Source of the DNA: Chryseobacterium salivictor
Lineage (GTDB): Bacteria; Bacteroidota; Bacteroidia; Flavobacteriales; Weeksellaceae
Direction: 5' to 3'
Length of the DNA stretch: 64,000 bases
Assembly (NCBI RefSeq): GCF_004359195.1
Contig: NZ_CP037954.1
Coordinates: forward strand, 2,666,001 to 2,730,000
A program made the translations under genes and the position numbers. Shown here piece after piece: positions 1 through 8,117 of this stretch; positions within the stretch are counted from its first letter, which is position 1; each line of letters begins with the position of its first letter. The notes under the pieces were generated by a model. It saw only the letters and a list, made by a program, of their open reading frames with translations. It had not been told where the DNA came from and ran no database searches.

Positions 1-581
1 ATGAGTTTATCAATTATGAAGGAAAGCATACTTCGATTGCAGAATTTCAGCAGGTTTATGAGCAAACAGCCGTAATCAACGGGATGTCGAAAGCATTTGC
101 GATGACGGGTTGGCGAATTGGCTATTCTGCCTGTCCGACCTGGTTGGCAAAAGCCTGTGAGAAAATTCAGGGACAAATGACAAGCGGCGCCAATACCATG
201 GCTCAAAAAGCGTCCATCACAGCATTGCAAACCGATCCGGCTGAATATCGTTTTATGATTGAAGAATTTAAAAAACGACGGGACTTGGTTTTTTCATTAA
301 TAAAAAATATTCCCGGTTTCAAAGTAAATTATCCGAAAGCAGCATTTTACTTTTTCCCTGATATTTCTTTTTACATCGGTAAAACTTTAAATGGAACTCT
401 GATTAAAGATGCCGATGATTTCGCGATGTTCCTATTAGAAAATGCCCATGTGGGAACGGTCGGCGGCGTTTCTTTTGGTAATCCTAACTGTATCCGTTTT
501 TCCTACGCTGCGTCTGAAAAAGAACTCACAGAAGCGATGAGGCGAATTCACGAATTTTTAGAAAAGGTTGAAATTAGCTAA
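1..581 (+). CDS. Pyridoxal-phosphate aminotransferase, class I (aspartate aminotransferase type), 5' end cut by the window
   Basis: The reading frame is open from base 3, so the first part of the gene lies outside the window; about 192 C-terminal residues are present. The motif GMSKAFAMTGWRIGY (about residues 28-42 of the visible part) contains the lysine that binds PLP and the arginine region typical of fold-type I aspartate aminotransferases. The C-terminal segment FGNPNCIRFSYAASEKEL is the usual substrate-carboxylate-binding arginine region (R in IRFS). The enzyme moves amino groups between aspartate or a related amino acid and 2-oxoglutarate. A bidirectional terminator follows the stop codon. 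The exact substrate cannot be fixed from the fragment. Confidence 0.9.
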   Translation, partial: EFINYEGKHTSIAEFQQVYEQTAVINGMSKAFAMTGWRIGYSACPTWLAKACEKIQGQMTSGANTMAQKASITALQTDPAEYRFMIEEFKKRRDLVFSLIKNIPGFKVNYPKAAFYFFPDISFYIGKTLNGTLIKDADDFAMFLLENAHVGTVGGVSFGNPNCIRFSYAASEKELTEAMRRIHEFLEKVEIS

Positions 582-600
582 AAAAGATATCCCATAAAAA

Positions 601-632
601 AACCGGTTTGAAAATTTCAAACCGGTTTTCTT
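601..632. terminator. Bidirectional intrinsic terminator between convergent genes
   Basis: AACCGGTTTGA (601-611) pairs with TCAAACCGGTT (617-627), and T-rich sequence follows on the plus strand and A-rich sequence precedes it. It separates the aminotransferase gene from the convergent coiled-coil gene, so it can serve both. Confidence 0.85.
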
Positions 633-647
633 TATTGTGAGAAAGAA

Positions 648-1427
648 TTAAAATTTAATAATATCTTTCATTTTCTCGTTTTCTTCGTTGACCAAATCGT
701 CGTCCACCAGGATTTTTCCTGAATGCTCGTCGATAATGATTTTTTTACGTTGAGCAATTTCCATTTGCTTTTGTGGAGGCAATGTGAAGAATGATCCTTT
801 CGGCGCACCTCTTTCTAAACCTACTACTGCTAAACCGGTTGGTGAATTCGTACGGATTCTGTGGTAAGAAGCCAATAATCTTTCATCAATATTTTTAGCG
901 AATTCGTTTGATTTTTCAATCAGGAAATCTTCTTCTTTCTGAGTTTCAGAAACTAAATTCTCGAGTTCTTCTTTTTTGAATTTCAAGTGATTTTTCAAAT
1001 CAGCTATTTTCGAATTTAACTCGTCTAAAGTTTCATTCTTATGGCTTATTTTTACACTAAATTCATTGATTCTTTTTTCTGAAAGTTGAATTTCCAATTC
1101 CTGAAATTCAATTTCTTTATCCAAAGATTCGAATTCTTTGTTATTTCTTACGTTATCTTGCTGAGATTTATATTTATCAATCAAAGTTTTTGCGTGACTG
1201 ATCACTTCATTCTTTGTATTGATTTCATCGTTTTGAAGTTTAATCTCACTTTGAAATTTCTCAGCTCTTTTTTCTAAACCTTCGATTTCAATTTCTAAAT
1301 CTTCCACTTCAATTGGCAATTCGCCTCTTGTGCTACGGATTTCGTCTAATCTTGAATCGATGATTTGTAGGTCGTAAAGTGCTCTTAGTTTGTCTTCAAC
1401 GGCGATTTCTACTGTTTTTTTAGCCAT
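648..1427 (-). CDS. Coiled-coil zinc-ribbon-family protein (CT398/HP0958-like) that lacks the zinc cysteines
   Basis: The product has 259 residues. Residues about 10-185 are heptad-rich charged coiled coil, and about 190-250 form the conserved tail of the C4-type zinc-ribbon family (RGAPKGSFFTLPPQKQMEI, then KKIIIDEHSGKILVDDDL). In the family this tail normally carries two CxxC pairs (pattern ACGGCF and CEHCGRIL). Here all four cysteines are replaced (A/K/G/S and D/S), and the whole protein has no cysteine, so it cannot hold zinc that way. Homologues are linked to nucleic-acid binding and flagellar or secretion functions; no function is proved here. It ends 3 bases downstream of the Nif3-like gene, so the two are probably co-transcribed. 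Confidence 0.8.
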   Translation of the reverse strand: MAKKTVEIAVEDKLRALYDLQIIDSRLDEIRSTRGELPIEVEDLEIEIEGLEKRAEKFQSEIKLQNDEINTKNEVISHAKTLIDKYKSQQDNVRNNKEFESLDKEIEFQELEIQLSEKRINEFSVKISHKNETLDELNSKIADLKNHLKFKKEELENLVSETQKEEDFLIEKSNEFAKNIDERLLASYHRIRTNSPTGLAVVGLERGAPKGSFFTLPPQKQMEIAQRKKIIIDEHSGKILVDDDLVNEENEKMKDIIKF

Positions 1428-1430
1428 ATT

Positions 1431-2528
1431 TTATAAAAAATAGTTTACAGGGTTGGTTTTCTCGGTAGATTTTGAGACTGCAAAGATAGTGAATTTTTGT
1501 GATAATATATCAACCAAATGCTCAGTAACAAATTGTTCGGATTCAAAATGACCGATGTCGCAAGTCAACATTTTCCCGTCTCCCTGGAAATAATCATGAT
1601 ATTTTAGGTCGCCCGTTAAATAGGCGTCACATTTTTGGGAAATTGCCGCACCGATTCCGCTCGCGCCGCTACCGCCTAAAACGCCGACTCTCTTGATTTT
1701 TTTGTTGATGAAATCAGAATGGCGAATTGCTTTTAAATTAAATTTATCTTTAACAAAAGTCAGGAATTGTTCTTCGTCCATCGCTTCTTCAAACTCACCA
1801 AATCTCCCTAAACCCAAAAAATGGTTTTCATTTTCTAACTGAATAATTTGATAAGCCACCTCTTCATAAGGATGCGCAGATTTCATCGCATTAATAATTT
1901 GATTTTTTTTATAACTTTCATAAATTACCGAAATCATCACTTCATCCGCATTTTCGCGAATCCCAATTTTTCCGGAGAATGGGTCTGCCCCTTCTATTGG
2001 CCTGAAAGTTCCGCTGCCAGAAACTGCAAAACTGCATTCATCGTAAAAGCCGATATTTCCAGCACCTGCGCCAAATAAGGCATTTTTAATTTTTTCTGAA
2101 AAATCTTGAGGTACAAAAACATTCAGCTGATGAAGACCTTGCTTTTTCGGCATTAATACTTTTTGATTTTTAAGACCTAGTTCTTCACAAATTCTGTAAT
2201 TCACGCCAAAGTAATCATTATCAAAGGCGGTATGAATTGCATAAATGGCGATTTTATTTTCGAGAGCTTTCAGCACTGCTTTTTCAACATAATTTTTGCC
2301 GGTGACTGATTTTAAACCTGAAAAAATAATCGGATGAAAGGCAACGATGAAGTTGATATTCTTAGCAATGGCTTCATCGACGACAATTTCCAGCGCATCA
2401 TGACACACTAAAATTCCTGAAACCTCTCTGTCAGGATTTCCACAAAGCAAGCCCACATTGTCATAATCTTCCGCCTGGGATAAGGGAATTATTTTTTTTA
2501 GGTCGCAAACCAATTCATTTACTGTCAT
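1431..2528 (-). CDS. Nif3-like dinuclear metal-centre protein (GTP cyclohydrolase I type 2 homologue)
   Basis: The protein has 365 residues, the long form of the Nif3/YqfO family. Family metal ligands are visible in VAFHPIIFSGLK (about residues 62-73) and in the C-terminal CDIGHFESEQ (about residues 323-332). Between the two halves lies an insert with VSGSGTFRPIEG and SAHPYEEVAYQI motifs, the PII-like domain that caps the toroid in the long form. The family forms hexamers with two metals per subunit; its cellular role is unsettled. The coiled-coil gene follows after 3 bases. The start codon lies just upstream of the divergent channel-gene promoter. Confidence 0.92.
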   Translation of the reverse strand: MTVNELVCDLKKIIPLSQAEDYDNVGLLCGNPDREVSGILVCHDALEIVVDEAIAKNINFIVAFHPIIFSGLKSVTGKNYVEKAVLKALENKIAIYAIHTAFDNDYFGVNYRICEELGLKNQKVLMPKKQGLHQLNVFVPQDFSEKIKNALFGAGAGNIGFYDECSFAVSGSGTFRPIEGADPFSGKIGIRENADEVMISVIYESYKKNQIINAMKSAHPYEEVAYQIIQLENENHFLGLGRFGEFEEAMDEEQFLTFVKDKFNLKAIRHSDFINKKIKRVGVLGGSGASGIGAAISQKCDAYLTGDLKYHDYFQGDGKMLTCDIGHFESEQFVTEHLVDILSQKFTIFAVSKSTEKTNPVNYFL

Positions 2529-2533
2529 TTTCT

Positions 2534-2541
2534 TATGTTTG
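2534..2541 (+). promoter_or_regulatory. Bacteroidota -7 promoter box (TATGTTTG) for the ion channel gene
   Basis: TATGTTTG fits TAnnTTTG. It includes the ATG at 2535, which would otherwise extend the channel frame by 17 codons. This argues that transcription starts near 2546 and that translation starts at 2586. Confidence 0.55.
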
Positions 2542-2585
2542 CAACGAATTTAAGAATTAAATCTGTAATAATACCGCCAATAGCA

Positions 2586-3413
2586 ATGGAAAGAGAACAT
2601 AATTATATGCCCGAGCGAATCCGCTGGAAACGTAAACTGTTCCGGATTATTTTCAAAGCTGACACTAAGCTGGGTAAACTTTTTGATATTTTTTTATTGG
2701 TCTTAATCCTTCTCAGCACTTTCATTGTTATGATGGAAAGCGTCCGGATTTTCGATGCAAAACTCCACAAGGTATTTGTAATCGTAGAAGTTATTATTAC
2801 CATTTTTTTCACTGTGGAATATGCATTGAGAATAATTACCATTAAAAACAAGAAAGATTACATTTTCAGTTTTTTTGGGATTATTGATTTTCTGGCGATT
2901 TTACCTTTTTATCTTAGTTTATTTATTCCGATTACCAAATATTTTCTGATTATTAGAATGCTGAGAATGCTTAGGATTTTTAGAATATTGAATTTAATGG
3001 ATTTTATGAATGACGGTTACTTCATCATTACCGCGTTAAAAAACAGTTCCAGAAAGATCTACATATTCCTTTTATTCCTGATGATCTTTTCTGTAATCGT
3101 AGGTTCTATGATGTTCATGGTTGAAGGCCACAGAGAAGGTTTTGAAAGTATCCCGCAAAGCGTTTACTGGGCGGTTGTAACGGTGACTACGGTGGGCTAT
3201 GGAGATGTCTCGCCAGGCACTCCACTGGGAAAATTTCTGTCGGTATTATTGATGCTAGCCGGTTATTCCATTATTGCTGTTCCCACCGGAATTGTTACTG
3301 CAGAAATGCGGAATAAGCGTCAGGAACTTGGCAGAACCTGTAGCCGTTGCGGAAATAATGACATCGATGATGATGCAAGATTTTGTAAAATTTGCGGCGA
3401 GAAAGTCGTATAA
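2586..3413 (+). CDS. Voltage-gated potassium channel-type ion transporter with a C-terminal zinc ribbon
   Basis: The protein has 275 residues from the ATG at 2586, chosen because an upstream in-frame ATG lies inside a promoter box. Six hydrophobic segments are visible. S4 carries an arginine ladder (RMLRMLRIFRIL, about residues 119-130), and the pore loop has the K+ selectivity filter TVTTVGYGDVSP (about 198-209). After S6 the tail contains CSRCGNNDIDDDARFCKICG, a CxxC-x12-CxxC zinc ribbon close to the C terminus. It probably acts in the inner membrane as a tetrameric K+ channel. The zinc ribbon in place of a regulatory domain could sense metal or redox, or mediate assembly. Selectivity and gating are inferred from the family. 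Confidence 0.92.
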   Translation: MEREHNYMPERIRWKRKLFRIIFKADTKLGKLFDIFLLVLILLSTFIVMMESVRIFDAKLHKVFVIVEVIITIFFTVEYALRIITIKNKKDYIFSFFGIIDFLAILPFYLSLFIPITKYFLIIRMLRMLRIFRILNLMDFMNDGYFIITALKNSSRKIYIFLLFLMIFSVIVGSMMFMVEGHREGFESIPQSVYWAVVTVTTVGYGDVSPGTPLGKFLSVLLMLAGYSIIAVPTGIVTAEMRNKRQELGRTCSRCGNNDIDDDARFCKICGEKVV

Positions 3414-3419
3414 CAAAAA

Positions 3420-3447
3420 GGTGCATTGTAACAATGCACCTTCTCTT
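3420..3447 (+). terminator. Intrinsic terminator after the channel gene
   Basis: GGTGCATTGT (3420-3429) pairs with ACAATGCACC (3431-3440) and is followed by a T-rich run. It lies six bases after the channel stop codon. Confidence 0.85.
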
Positions 3448-3988
3448 TTTTTCATTCATTTGGTTTTTTTTAACTCATCTTTTTATTTTCGGGAGGAAAA
3501 CAAAAATCATCATTTGTGTTTGCGGATAGTTAGTAGTTTTTACCCTATTTTTAAAGACTAAGTATTATTAAACCTTTAAAAAAATCTTCACATTAAAGTA
3601 AATTTATTGTTGACTACTTTTCCGCTATTTACGGTGCGTTAAAATAATGAGATAATAAATTTTTGTCTAATGTTTCTTATTTTTCTTGTACAAATATAAG
3701 GCAATGTATTTCCCATTTACTAAGTTAAAACACCCTTTTTTTATAATACAATCTAGTTAAACTCTAATGATTATTTAAACATCCTTTTATAATCATCATG
3801 CAAATATTCAATCTAAGGTTCGTAAAGATTCCGTTTACAAACGCCCTATTTTTCATTCTTTTTTAATTTGTTAAAGATATTTCACTTAGAAATTTCACAA
3901 AGTTCATTGGTGATTACTCCTCATTGATATACCGTAATAATCATCTTATTGTTGTTTAATTTTATCTGGCCTCTCACAACTGCGGTAT
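3448..3988. other. Non-coding AT-rich spacer with a dispersed-repeat copy
   Basis: No convincing ORF is present. The segment 3815-3900 resembles 52325-52400: both begin with AAGGTTCG(T/C)AAAGATT, followed by TTTACAAA and later TTTCACTTA. A minus-strand TATATTTG box at 3691-3698 has no recognisable gene downstream of it. Confidence 0.6.
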
Positions 3989-3989
3989 A

Positions 3990-4021
3990 AAAAAAGCACC
4001 TCAATTTCTTGAAGTGCTTTG
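3990..4021 (-). terminator. Intrinsic terminator for the PPIase gene
   Basis: On the minus strand AAAGCACTTCAAG pairs with TTGAGGTGCTTT around a short loop and ends in a T-run. It lies about 50 bases beyond the PPIase stop. Confidence 0.8.
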
Positions 4022-4067
4022 TTGGATTAAAATCCATTGAAATAAAATTCAACCTGTTTGTTTCAGT

Positions 4068-5192
4068 TTATTTTGTTAAAGTGGTGTTCACTTTTACCAA
4101 CTGTACATCAAAGATTAACCAGGCATTTGGTGGGATAACACCTCCCGCGCCATTGGCTCCATACCCAAGTTCTGATGGAATAAGCAGGGTTGCAGATTCT
4201 CCTTCTTTCAATAAAAGAATTCCTTCGTCCCAACCTTTGATTACCTGACCGATACCAATAGTAATTTCAATCGGCTCATTTCTTTTAAATGAAGAGTCGA
4301 ATTCTTTTCCATCAACTAATTTACCGGCATAATGCACAGAAACAACATCACCAACATTAGCTTTTTTGCCTTCAGTTGTTTGGGTTATTTTATAGTACAA
4401 TCCGGAAGGAGTTGCCTGCATCGTTGCTTTTAAATCATCAACTAATTTTTGCTGATTGGCTGCAAACTCTTCGGCTTTCTTTTTTTTGTCAGCTTCTATT
4501 TTTTCAAGGATGGCTTTATTATTCTCTTTGATTTTTGCTTTTCCTTCAGAAAATATTTTGGCAGCATCATAATTTTTGTACTCATCCCCTTTAGAGAAAA
4601 TCGCAACTTTTTCTAAAACCACATCAGTTTTAGGTTTATCCTGCGGGCCTTTTTCCACATTGGCAATCGTGTCAATAACTTCAATACCATTCACAACTTC
4701 ACCAAAAACCGTATGCTTTCCGTCTAACCAAGGGGTAGCAATTTCTGTGATGAAAAACTGGGAACCATTGGTATTTGGTCCTGAATTGGCCATGGAAAGA
4801 ATTCCTTTTCCGGTGTGCTGAAGGTCATTTTTTTCGTCATCGAATTTATAACCCGGATCGCCCATTCCTGTTCCTTTCGGATCACCTCCCTGAATCATAA
4901 AATCTTTGATTACTCTGTGGAAAATAGTTCCGTCATAGAAAGGAACTCCTTTCGCTTTTGCAGTATTATCGATTTTTCCTTCAGCTAATCCAACAAAATT
5001 CGCAACGGTAACCGGTGCTTTTTTATCTTCCAGTTTCACGATCATATTTCCTTTTGAAGTTTGGAAATTGGCATAAAGTCCTTCTTTCAGACCTGCGTAA
5101 GTTTCTTTGTCTACGTTCATTTTTTTATAAATTGGGGTGCAACTTGTTAACGAAATCGCTGCTATCGCGATTAATAAATTCTTTTTTATCAT
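4068..5192 (-). CDS. Cyclophilin-FKBP fusion lipoprotein, peptidyl-prolyl isomerase
   Basis: The protein has 374 residues from the ATG at 5192 (the longer frame would need TTG). It begins MIKKNLLIAIAAISLTSC, a lipoprotein signal with lipobox LTSC. Residues about 30-195 are a cyclophilin domain (FHRVIKDFMIQGGDPKGTG, NSGPNTNGSQFFI, LDGKHTVFGEV). A charged lysine-rich linker of about 60 residues follows, then an FKBP domain (about 255-370: VSVHYAGKLVDGKEFDSSF, VIKGWDEGILLLKEG, IPSELGYGANG, IPPNAWLIFDVQLV). Two unrelated prolyl isomerases are thus joined on one membrane anchor, probably to fold exported proteins in the periplasm. The gldI-like PPIase lies 13 bases upstream and is probably in the same operon. 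Confidence 0.93.
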   Translation of the reverse strand: MIKKNLLIAIAAISLTSCTPIYKKMNVDKETYAGLKEGLYANFQTSKGNMIVKLEDKKAPVTVANFVGLAEGKIDNTAKAKGVPFYDGTIFHRVIKDFMIQGGDPKGTGMGDPGYKFDDEKNDLQHTGKGILSMANSGPNTNGSQFFITEIATPWLDGKHTVFGEVVNGIEVIDTIANVEKGPQDKPKTDVVLEKVAIFSKGDEYKNYDAAKIFSEGKAKIKENNKAILEKIEADKKKKAEEFAANQQKLVDDLKATMQATPSGLYYKITQTTEGKKANVGDVVSVHYAGKLVDGKEFDSSFKRNEPIEITIGIGQVIKGWDEGILLLKEGESATLLIPSELGYGANGAGGVIPPNAWLIFDVQLVKVNTTLTK

Positions 5193-5205
5193 AAATAGCA
5201 ATATG

Positions 5206-5715
5206 TTAGAGTACTTTTAATTTAATGATTAAAGGCATATCATTTGAAATCTGGTCATTATCGCCATAGGTCCCAAAACCTAGTGCCGAAGGGATCAAAA
5301 GGGTAACTTCCTGATTTTTTTGCATGTATCTCAATGCATCTTCCACTGGTTTTAATTCTTCAAAATGACCAAAAATTTTATTTTTATTTTGAACAGGAGT
5401 TTCATATAATTTCACCAAATCGAAATCGTAAATATCATATTGATAAGAAATCATTTCGCCATTCTCTTTTCGCTTCTGATGCGCGAGATTTTTATCATTC
5501 ACCCAATAGTTCATGGTCATCGGATAAAACACTTCATCTTGATTTTTAATCCAATCCTCAATTTGAGTTCTTTCTATCAGATTCAGATTTTTGGTCCTGT
5601 TTTTAGAAATATCTAAATCTTTCTGACTTAAAATTCCACCAACAGGAGGATATGCAGGTGCATGCTTTACACAACCGATTAAGATCAAAGAACAAAGTAC
5701 GATTATTTTTTTCAT
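5206..5715 (-). CDS. gldI: GldI-like FKBP-family lipoprotein
   Basis: The product has 169 residues from MKKIIVLCSLILIGC, a lipoprotein signal with lipobox LIGC. The ATG at 5715 is preferred over the upstream in-frame ATG at 5739 because it begins the signal peptide. The middle (YDIYDFDLVKLYETP) and end (MQKNQEVTLLIPSALGFGTYGDNDQI, MPLIIKLKVL) match the FKBP fold of gliding-motility lipoprotein GldI. In Flavobacterium johnsoniae GldI is needed for gliding, but homologues occur in non-gliding relatives, where a general periplasmic folding role is likely. Several catalytic FKBP aromatics are not obvious, so activity is uncertain. It precedes the cyclophilin-FKBP lipoprotein gene. Confidence 0.75.
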   Translation of the reverse strand: MKKIIVLCSLILIGCVKHAPAYPPVGGILSQKDLDISKNRTKNLNLIERTQIEDWIKNQDEVFYPMTMNYWVNDKNLAHQKRKENGEMISYQYDIYDFDLVKLYETPVQNKNKIFGHFEELKPVEDALRYMQKNQEVTLLIPSALGFGTYGDNDQISNDMPLIIKLKVL

Positions 5716-5824
5716 AAAAACTTTTGCGAAAATAAGCATTTCGAATTAGACTAAAAAATGAAAAAACCGGAAAAAAAATATTCCCGGTCTTTAATTGCCG
5801 TTTTTAATAAAACACTAAAAATTT

Positions 5825-6886
5825 TTAGATGCTTTTTTCGACTAAAACTCTCCATCCAAAAGGATCTTCGGCAACATTTGTTTGAAGATCAACTAAATCT
5901 TTTTGCAGCGTTAAGGCAAAACTTTCTTCTAAAGGTAATTGTGGCAGTTCTAATTTTTCACCCTGGTATCCAATCGCTTTGAAAACAGTGGTTACAACAG
6001 CGGTACCGACTCCCCAAATTTCTTTTAAAGTGCCATTTTTGTGCGCTTCTATTACAGATTTTACAGAAATAGGTTCTACTTTTAATTCAATACCTCTTTT
6101 ATTTGCCAATTGAATAAAACTGTCTCTGGTAACGCCATCCAAGATTTTCTCGGAAGTTGGTGGCGTATAAATCGTGTCATTAATTCTAACGAAAACGTTC
6201 ATCGTTCCACTTTCCTCAAAGTATTCGTGGGTAGAATCATCCGTCCAAATGATTTGCTCATATCCTTCTTCATTGGCTAACTGCGTTGGGTAAAAAGATG
6301 CGGCGTAATTACCGGCAGCTTTGGCAAAGCCTACTCCACCGTTTGCAGCTCTTGAATAATAATCGGAAATTTTCACTGAAACAGGTGCTGAATAATAACT
6401 TTTTGCAGGAGTAGCTACAATTGCAAACATATATTTATTAGATATTCTGGCTTTTAAAGCTTCCTCTGTAGCGAAAATAAGGGGACGGATATACAGAGAA
6501 TTTCCTTCACCATAAGGAATCCAGTCCCGATCTAAATCAACCAGTGCTTTTAATCCTTCTAAAAAAACCTCTGCCGGGATTTCCGGCATCGCAAGACGAC
6601 TTGCAGATTTATTGATTCTGGAAAAATTCTTTTCCGGTCTGAAAATAAAAACCTGGCTGTCTTTATCCTTATAAGCTTTCATTCCTTCAAAACATGCCTG
6701 CCCATAATTAACCCCCATCATTGCAGGAGTAAAAGGAAGCGGTCCGTAAGGCATCAATTTCACTTCTCCCCATTTTCCGTCTTCATATTCACAGATAACC
6801 ATGTGATCGGTAAACATGTTTCCAAAAGAAAAATTCTCTGGATCAAATTCGGATATTCTCGGAGCAGTAGATTTTTGAATTATCAT
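5825..6886 (-). CDS. ilvE: Branched-chain amino acid aminotransferase
   Basis: The product has 353 residues, usual for the longer fold-type IV BCAT class. Visible motifs are GQACFEGMKAYK near residue 60, the PLP-lysine region GFAKAAGNYAASFYPTQLA (about 195-213; K in AKAAGNY) and the SGTMNVFV cofactor-binding segment. It catalyses the last step of Leu, Ile and Val synthesis and the first step of their breakdown in the cytoplasm. It is divergent from mnmD. Its promoter (TTTG, 18 bases, TAAATTTG) is readable in the spacer. Confidence 0.95.
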   Translation of the reverse strand: MIIQKSTAPRISEFDPENFSFGNMFTDHMVICEYEDGKWGEVKLMPYGPLPFTPAMMGVNYGQACFEGMKAYKDKDSQVFIFRPEKNFSRINKSASRLAMPEIPAEVFLEGLKALVDLDRDWIPYGEGNSLYIRPLIFATEEALKARISNKYMFAIVATPAKSYYSAPVSVKISDYYSRAANGGVGFAKAAGNYAASFYPTQLANEEGYEQIIWTDDSTHEYFEESGTMNVFVRINDTIYTPPTSEKILDGVTRDSFIQLANKRGIELKVEPISVKSVIEAHKNGTLKEIWGVGTAVVTTVFKAIGYQGEKLELPQLPLEESFALTLQKDLVDLQTNVAEDPFGWRVLVEKSI

Positions 6887-6911
6887 ATTTTAATTTTTTG
6901 TTGATGTTCTA

Positions 6912-6941
6912 CAAATTTAATATAATTTTTTAAATATCAAA
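6912..6941 (-). promoter_or_regulatory. Promoter of ilvE, Bacteroidota type
   Basis: On the minus strand TTTG (6938-6941), an 18-base spacer and TAAATTTG (6912-6919) match the consensus TTTG-N17-23-TAnnTTTG well. The predicted start is near 6907, about 20 bases before the ATG. Confidence 0.75.
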
Positions 6942-6950
6942 ATTTTAAAT

Positions 6951-6958
6951 TAATTTTG
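6951..6958 (+). promoter_or_regulatory. -7 box (TAATTTTG) of mnmD
   Basis: TAATTTTG fits TAnnTTTG and lies 11 bases before the mnmD ATG, so the leader would be very short. No clear -33 TTTG was found. Confidence 0.5.
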
Positions 6959-6969
6959 AAAAAAAATTC

Positions 6970-7644
6970 ATGGAACGAGAAATAAAAACGACTTCAGATG
7001 GAAGCAAAACATTATATATCAACGACTTAAACGAAAATTACCATTCACACCATGGTGCGCTGCAGGAAGCCCAACATGTGTTTATCGATAATGGATTAAA
7101 TTTAATTAAAAATTGTAATATTAATATTTTAGAACTCGGTTTTGGTACAGGTCTTAATGTTTTAGTTACAATTGATGAGTTTTTGAAAACTGACAAAAGT
7201 CATGTTATTCATTATTTTACCCTTGAAAAATATCCCATAAATGAACGGGAAGTTAACGAATTGGATTATGGATCTATTTTTCATAAAACAGAAATGCAGG
7301 AAATTTACCAAAGGATACACGCCAGTAATTGGAACGAAACCGTTGAAATCCTTCCTCAATTTTTCTTAACCAAATATCATTGTGATTTTTTTGAAATTAA
7401 AAATCTGGATTTTCCTGAAATTGATCTTGTTTATTTTGATTGCTTTGGAGCAAGAGTTCAACCCGATTTATGGGAAAAACCGCTTTTTGAAATGGTTGCA
7501 AATACGATGAAACCGGGCGGATTACTTACCACCTATTCTTCTAAAGGCAGTGTCCGTCGTATTTTGGAGGAACTCGGTTTTAATGTAGAAAAAAAAGCCG
7601 GACCTCCCGGAAAACGGGAAATGATCAACGCTGTTAAGAATTAA
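6970..7644 (+). CDS. mnmD: tRNA 5-methylaminomethyl-2-thiouridine(34) methyltransferase MnmD
   Basis: The product has 224 residues, the stand-alone MnmD (DUF752) size, without the MnmC oxidase half. The N-terminal DGSKTLYINDLNENYHSHHGA is the family signature. ILELGFGTGLN (about residues 56-66) is the S-adenosylmethionine motif I, and the C-terminal PGGLLTTYSSKGSVRR and GPPGKREM close the Rossmann methyltransferase. It would finish the wobble-uridine mnm5s2U34 modification in tRNAs for Lys, Glu and Gln. The nudix gene follows on the same strand after 56 bases with its own promoter-like box. Confidence 0.92.
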   Translation: MEREIKTTSDGSKTLYINDLNENYHSHHGALQEAQHVFIDNGLNLIKNCNINILELGFGTGLNVLVTIDEFLKTDKSHVIHYFTLEKYPINEREVNELDYGSIFHKTEMQEIYQRIHASNWNETVEILPQFFLTKYHCDFFEIKNLDFPEIDLVYFDCFGARVQPDLWEKPLFEMVANTMKPGGLLTTYSSKGSVRRILEELGFNVEKKAGPPGKREMINAVKN

Positions 7645-7662
7645 GGATGAATGAAAAATTGC

Positions 7663-7670
7663 TAACTTTG
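7663..7670 (+). promoter_or_regulatory. -7 box (TAACTTTG) of the nudix gene
   Basis: TAACTTTG fits TAnnTTTG and lies 30 bases before the ATG at 7701. It suggests independent transcription from mnmD. Confidence 0.5.
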
Positions 7671-7700
7671 TGATTGATCCAAAAAAACTAAAATACCAAT

Positions 7701-8117
7701 ATGATTGATAAAGTAAATGTGCGAGTGTACGCAACTATTGTGAAGGATGGAAAAGTCCTTGCGCTGCACGAAGAATACGTTGGCGAGCAACTGATGAAAT
7801 TCCCCGGCGGCGGACTGGAATTTGGCGAAAGTGTTTTGGAATGTCTGGAAAGAGAACTCGAAGAGGAACTGAATATCACAGTAAAAAATATCGAACATTT
7901 ATATACCCAGGAAGATTTTCTGGTGTCTAAATTCCGAAGCAATGAACAGCTGCTGAGCATTTATTATCTTGCAGAAATGGTTGATGAAAATGAATTGCTT
8001 ATTATGGATCCGTGTATCGAAAAAACAGAATGGGTTTCCCTCAATGCTGAAGAAAACCCATTTCTTTTACCAATAGATAAAATTGTTTTTGATGTTTTGA
8101 AGAAGAAACTTCTATAA
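7701..8117 (+). CDS. NUDIX hydrolase
   Basis: The product has 138 residues. The nudix box is complete: GGGLEFGESVLECLERELEE (about residues 35-54) fits Gx5Ex7REUxEExGU, with the metal-binding REL-EE glutamates present. Such proteins hydrolyse nucleoside diphosphates linked to another moiety. The substrate cannot be told; it may be a house-cleaning pyrophosphatase. The 3' end overlaps the convergent nuclease gene by 6 bases. Confidence 0.9.
   Translation: MIDKVNVRVYATIVKDGKVLALHEEYVGEQLMKFPGGGLEFGESVLECLERELEEELNITVKNIEHLYTQEDFLVSKFRSNEQLLSIYYLAEMVDENELLIMDPCIEKTEWVSLNAEENPFLLPIDKIVFDVLKKKLL

Noticed and set aside
2535..2585. N-terminal extension of the channel protein
   Set aside because: The ATG at 2535 is part of the TATGTTTG promoter box and the extra residues do not look like a channel N terminus.
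3274..3561. 95-codon plus-strand ORF overlapping the channel gene
   Set aside because: It lies in another frame of the channel coding region and runs across the terminator.
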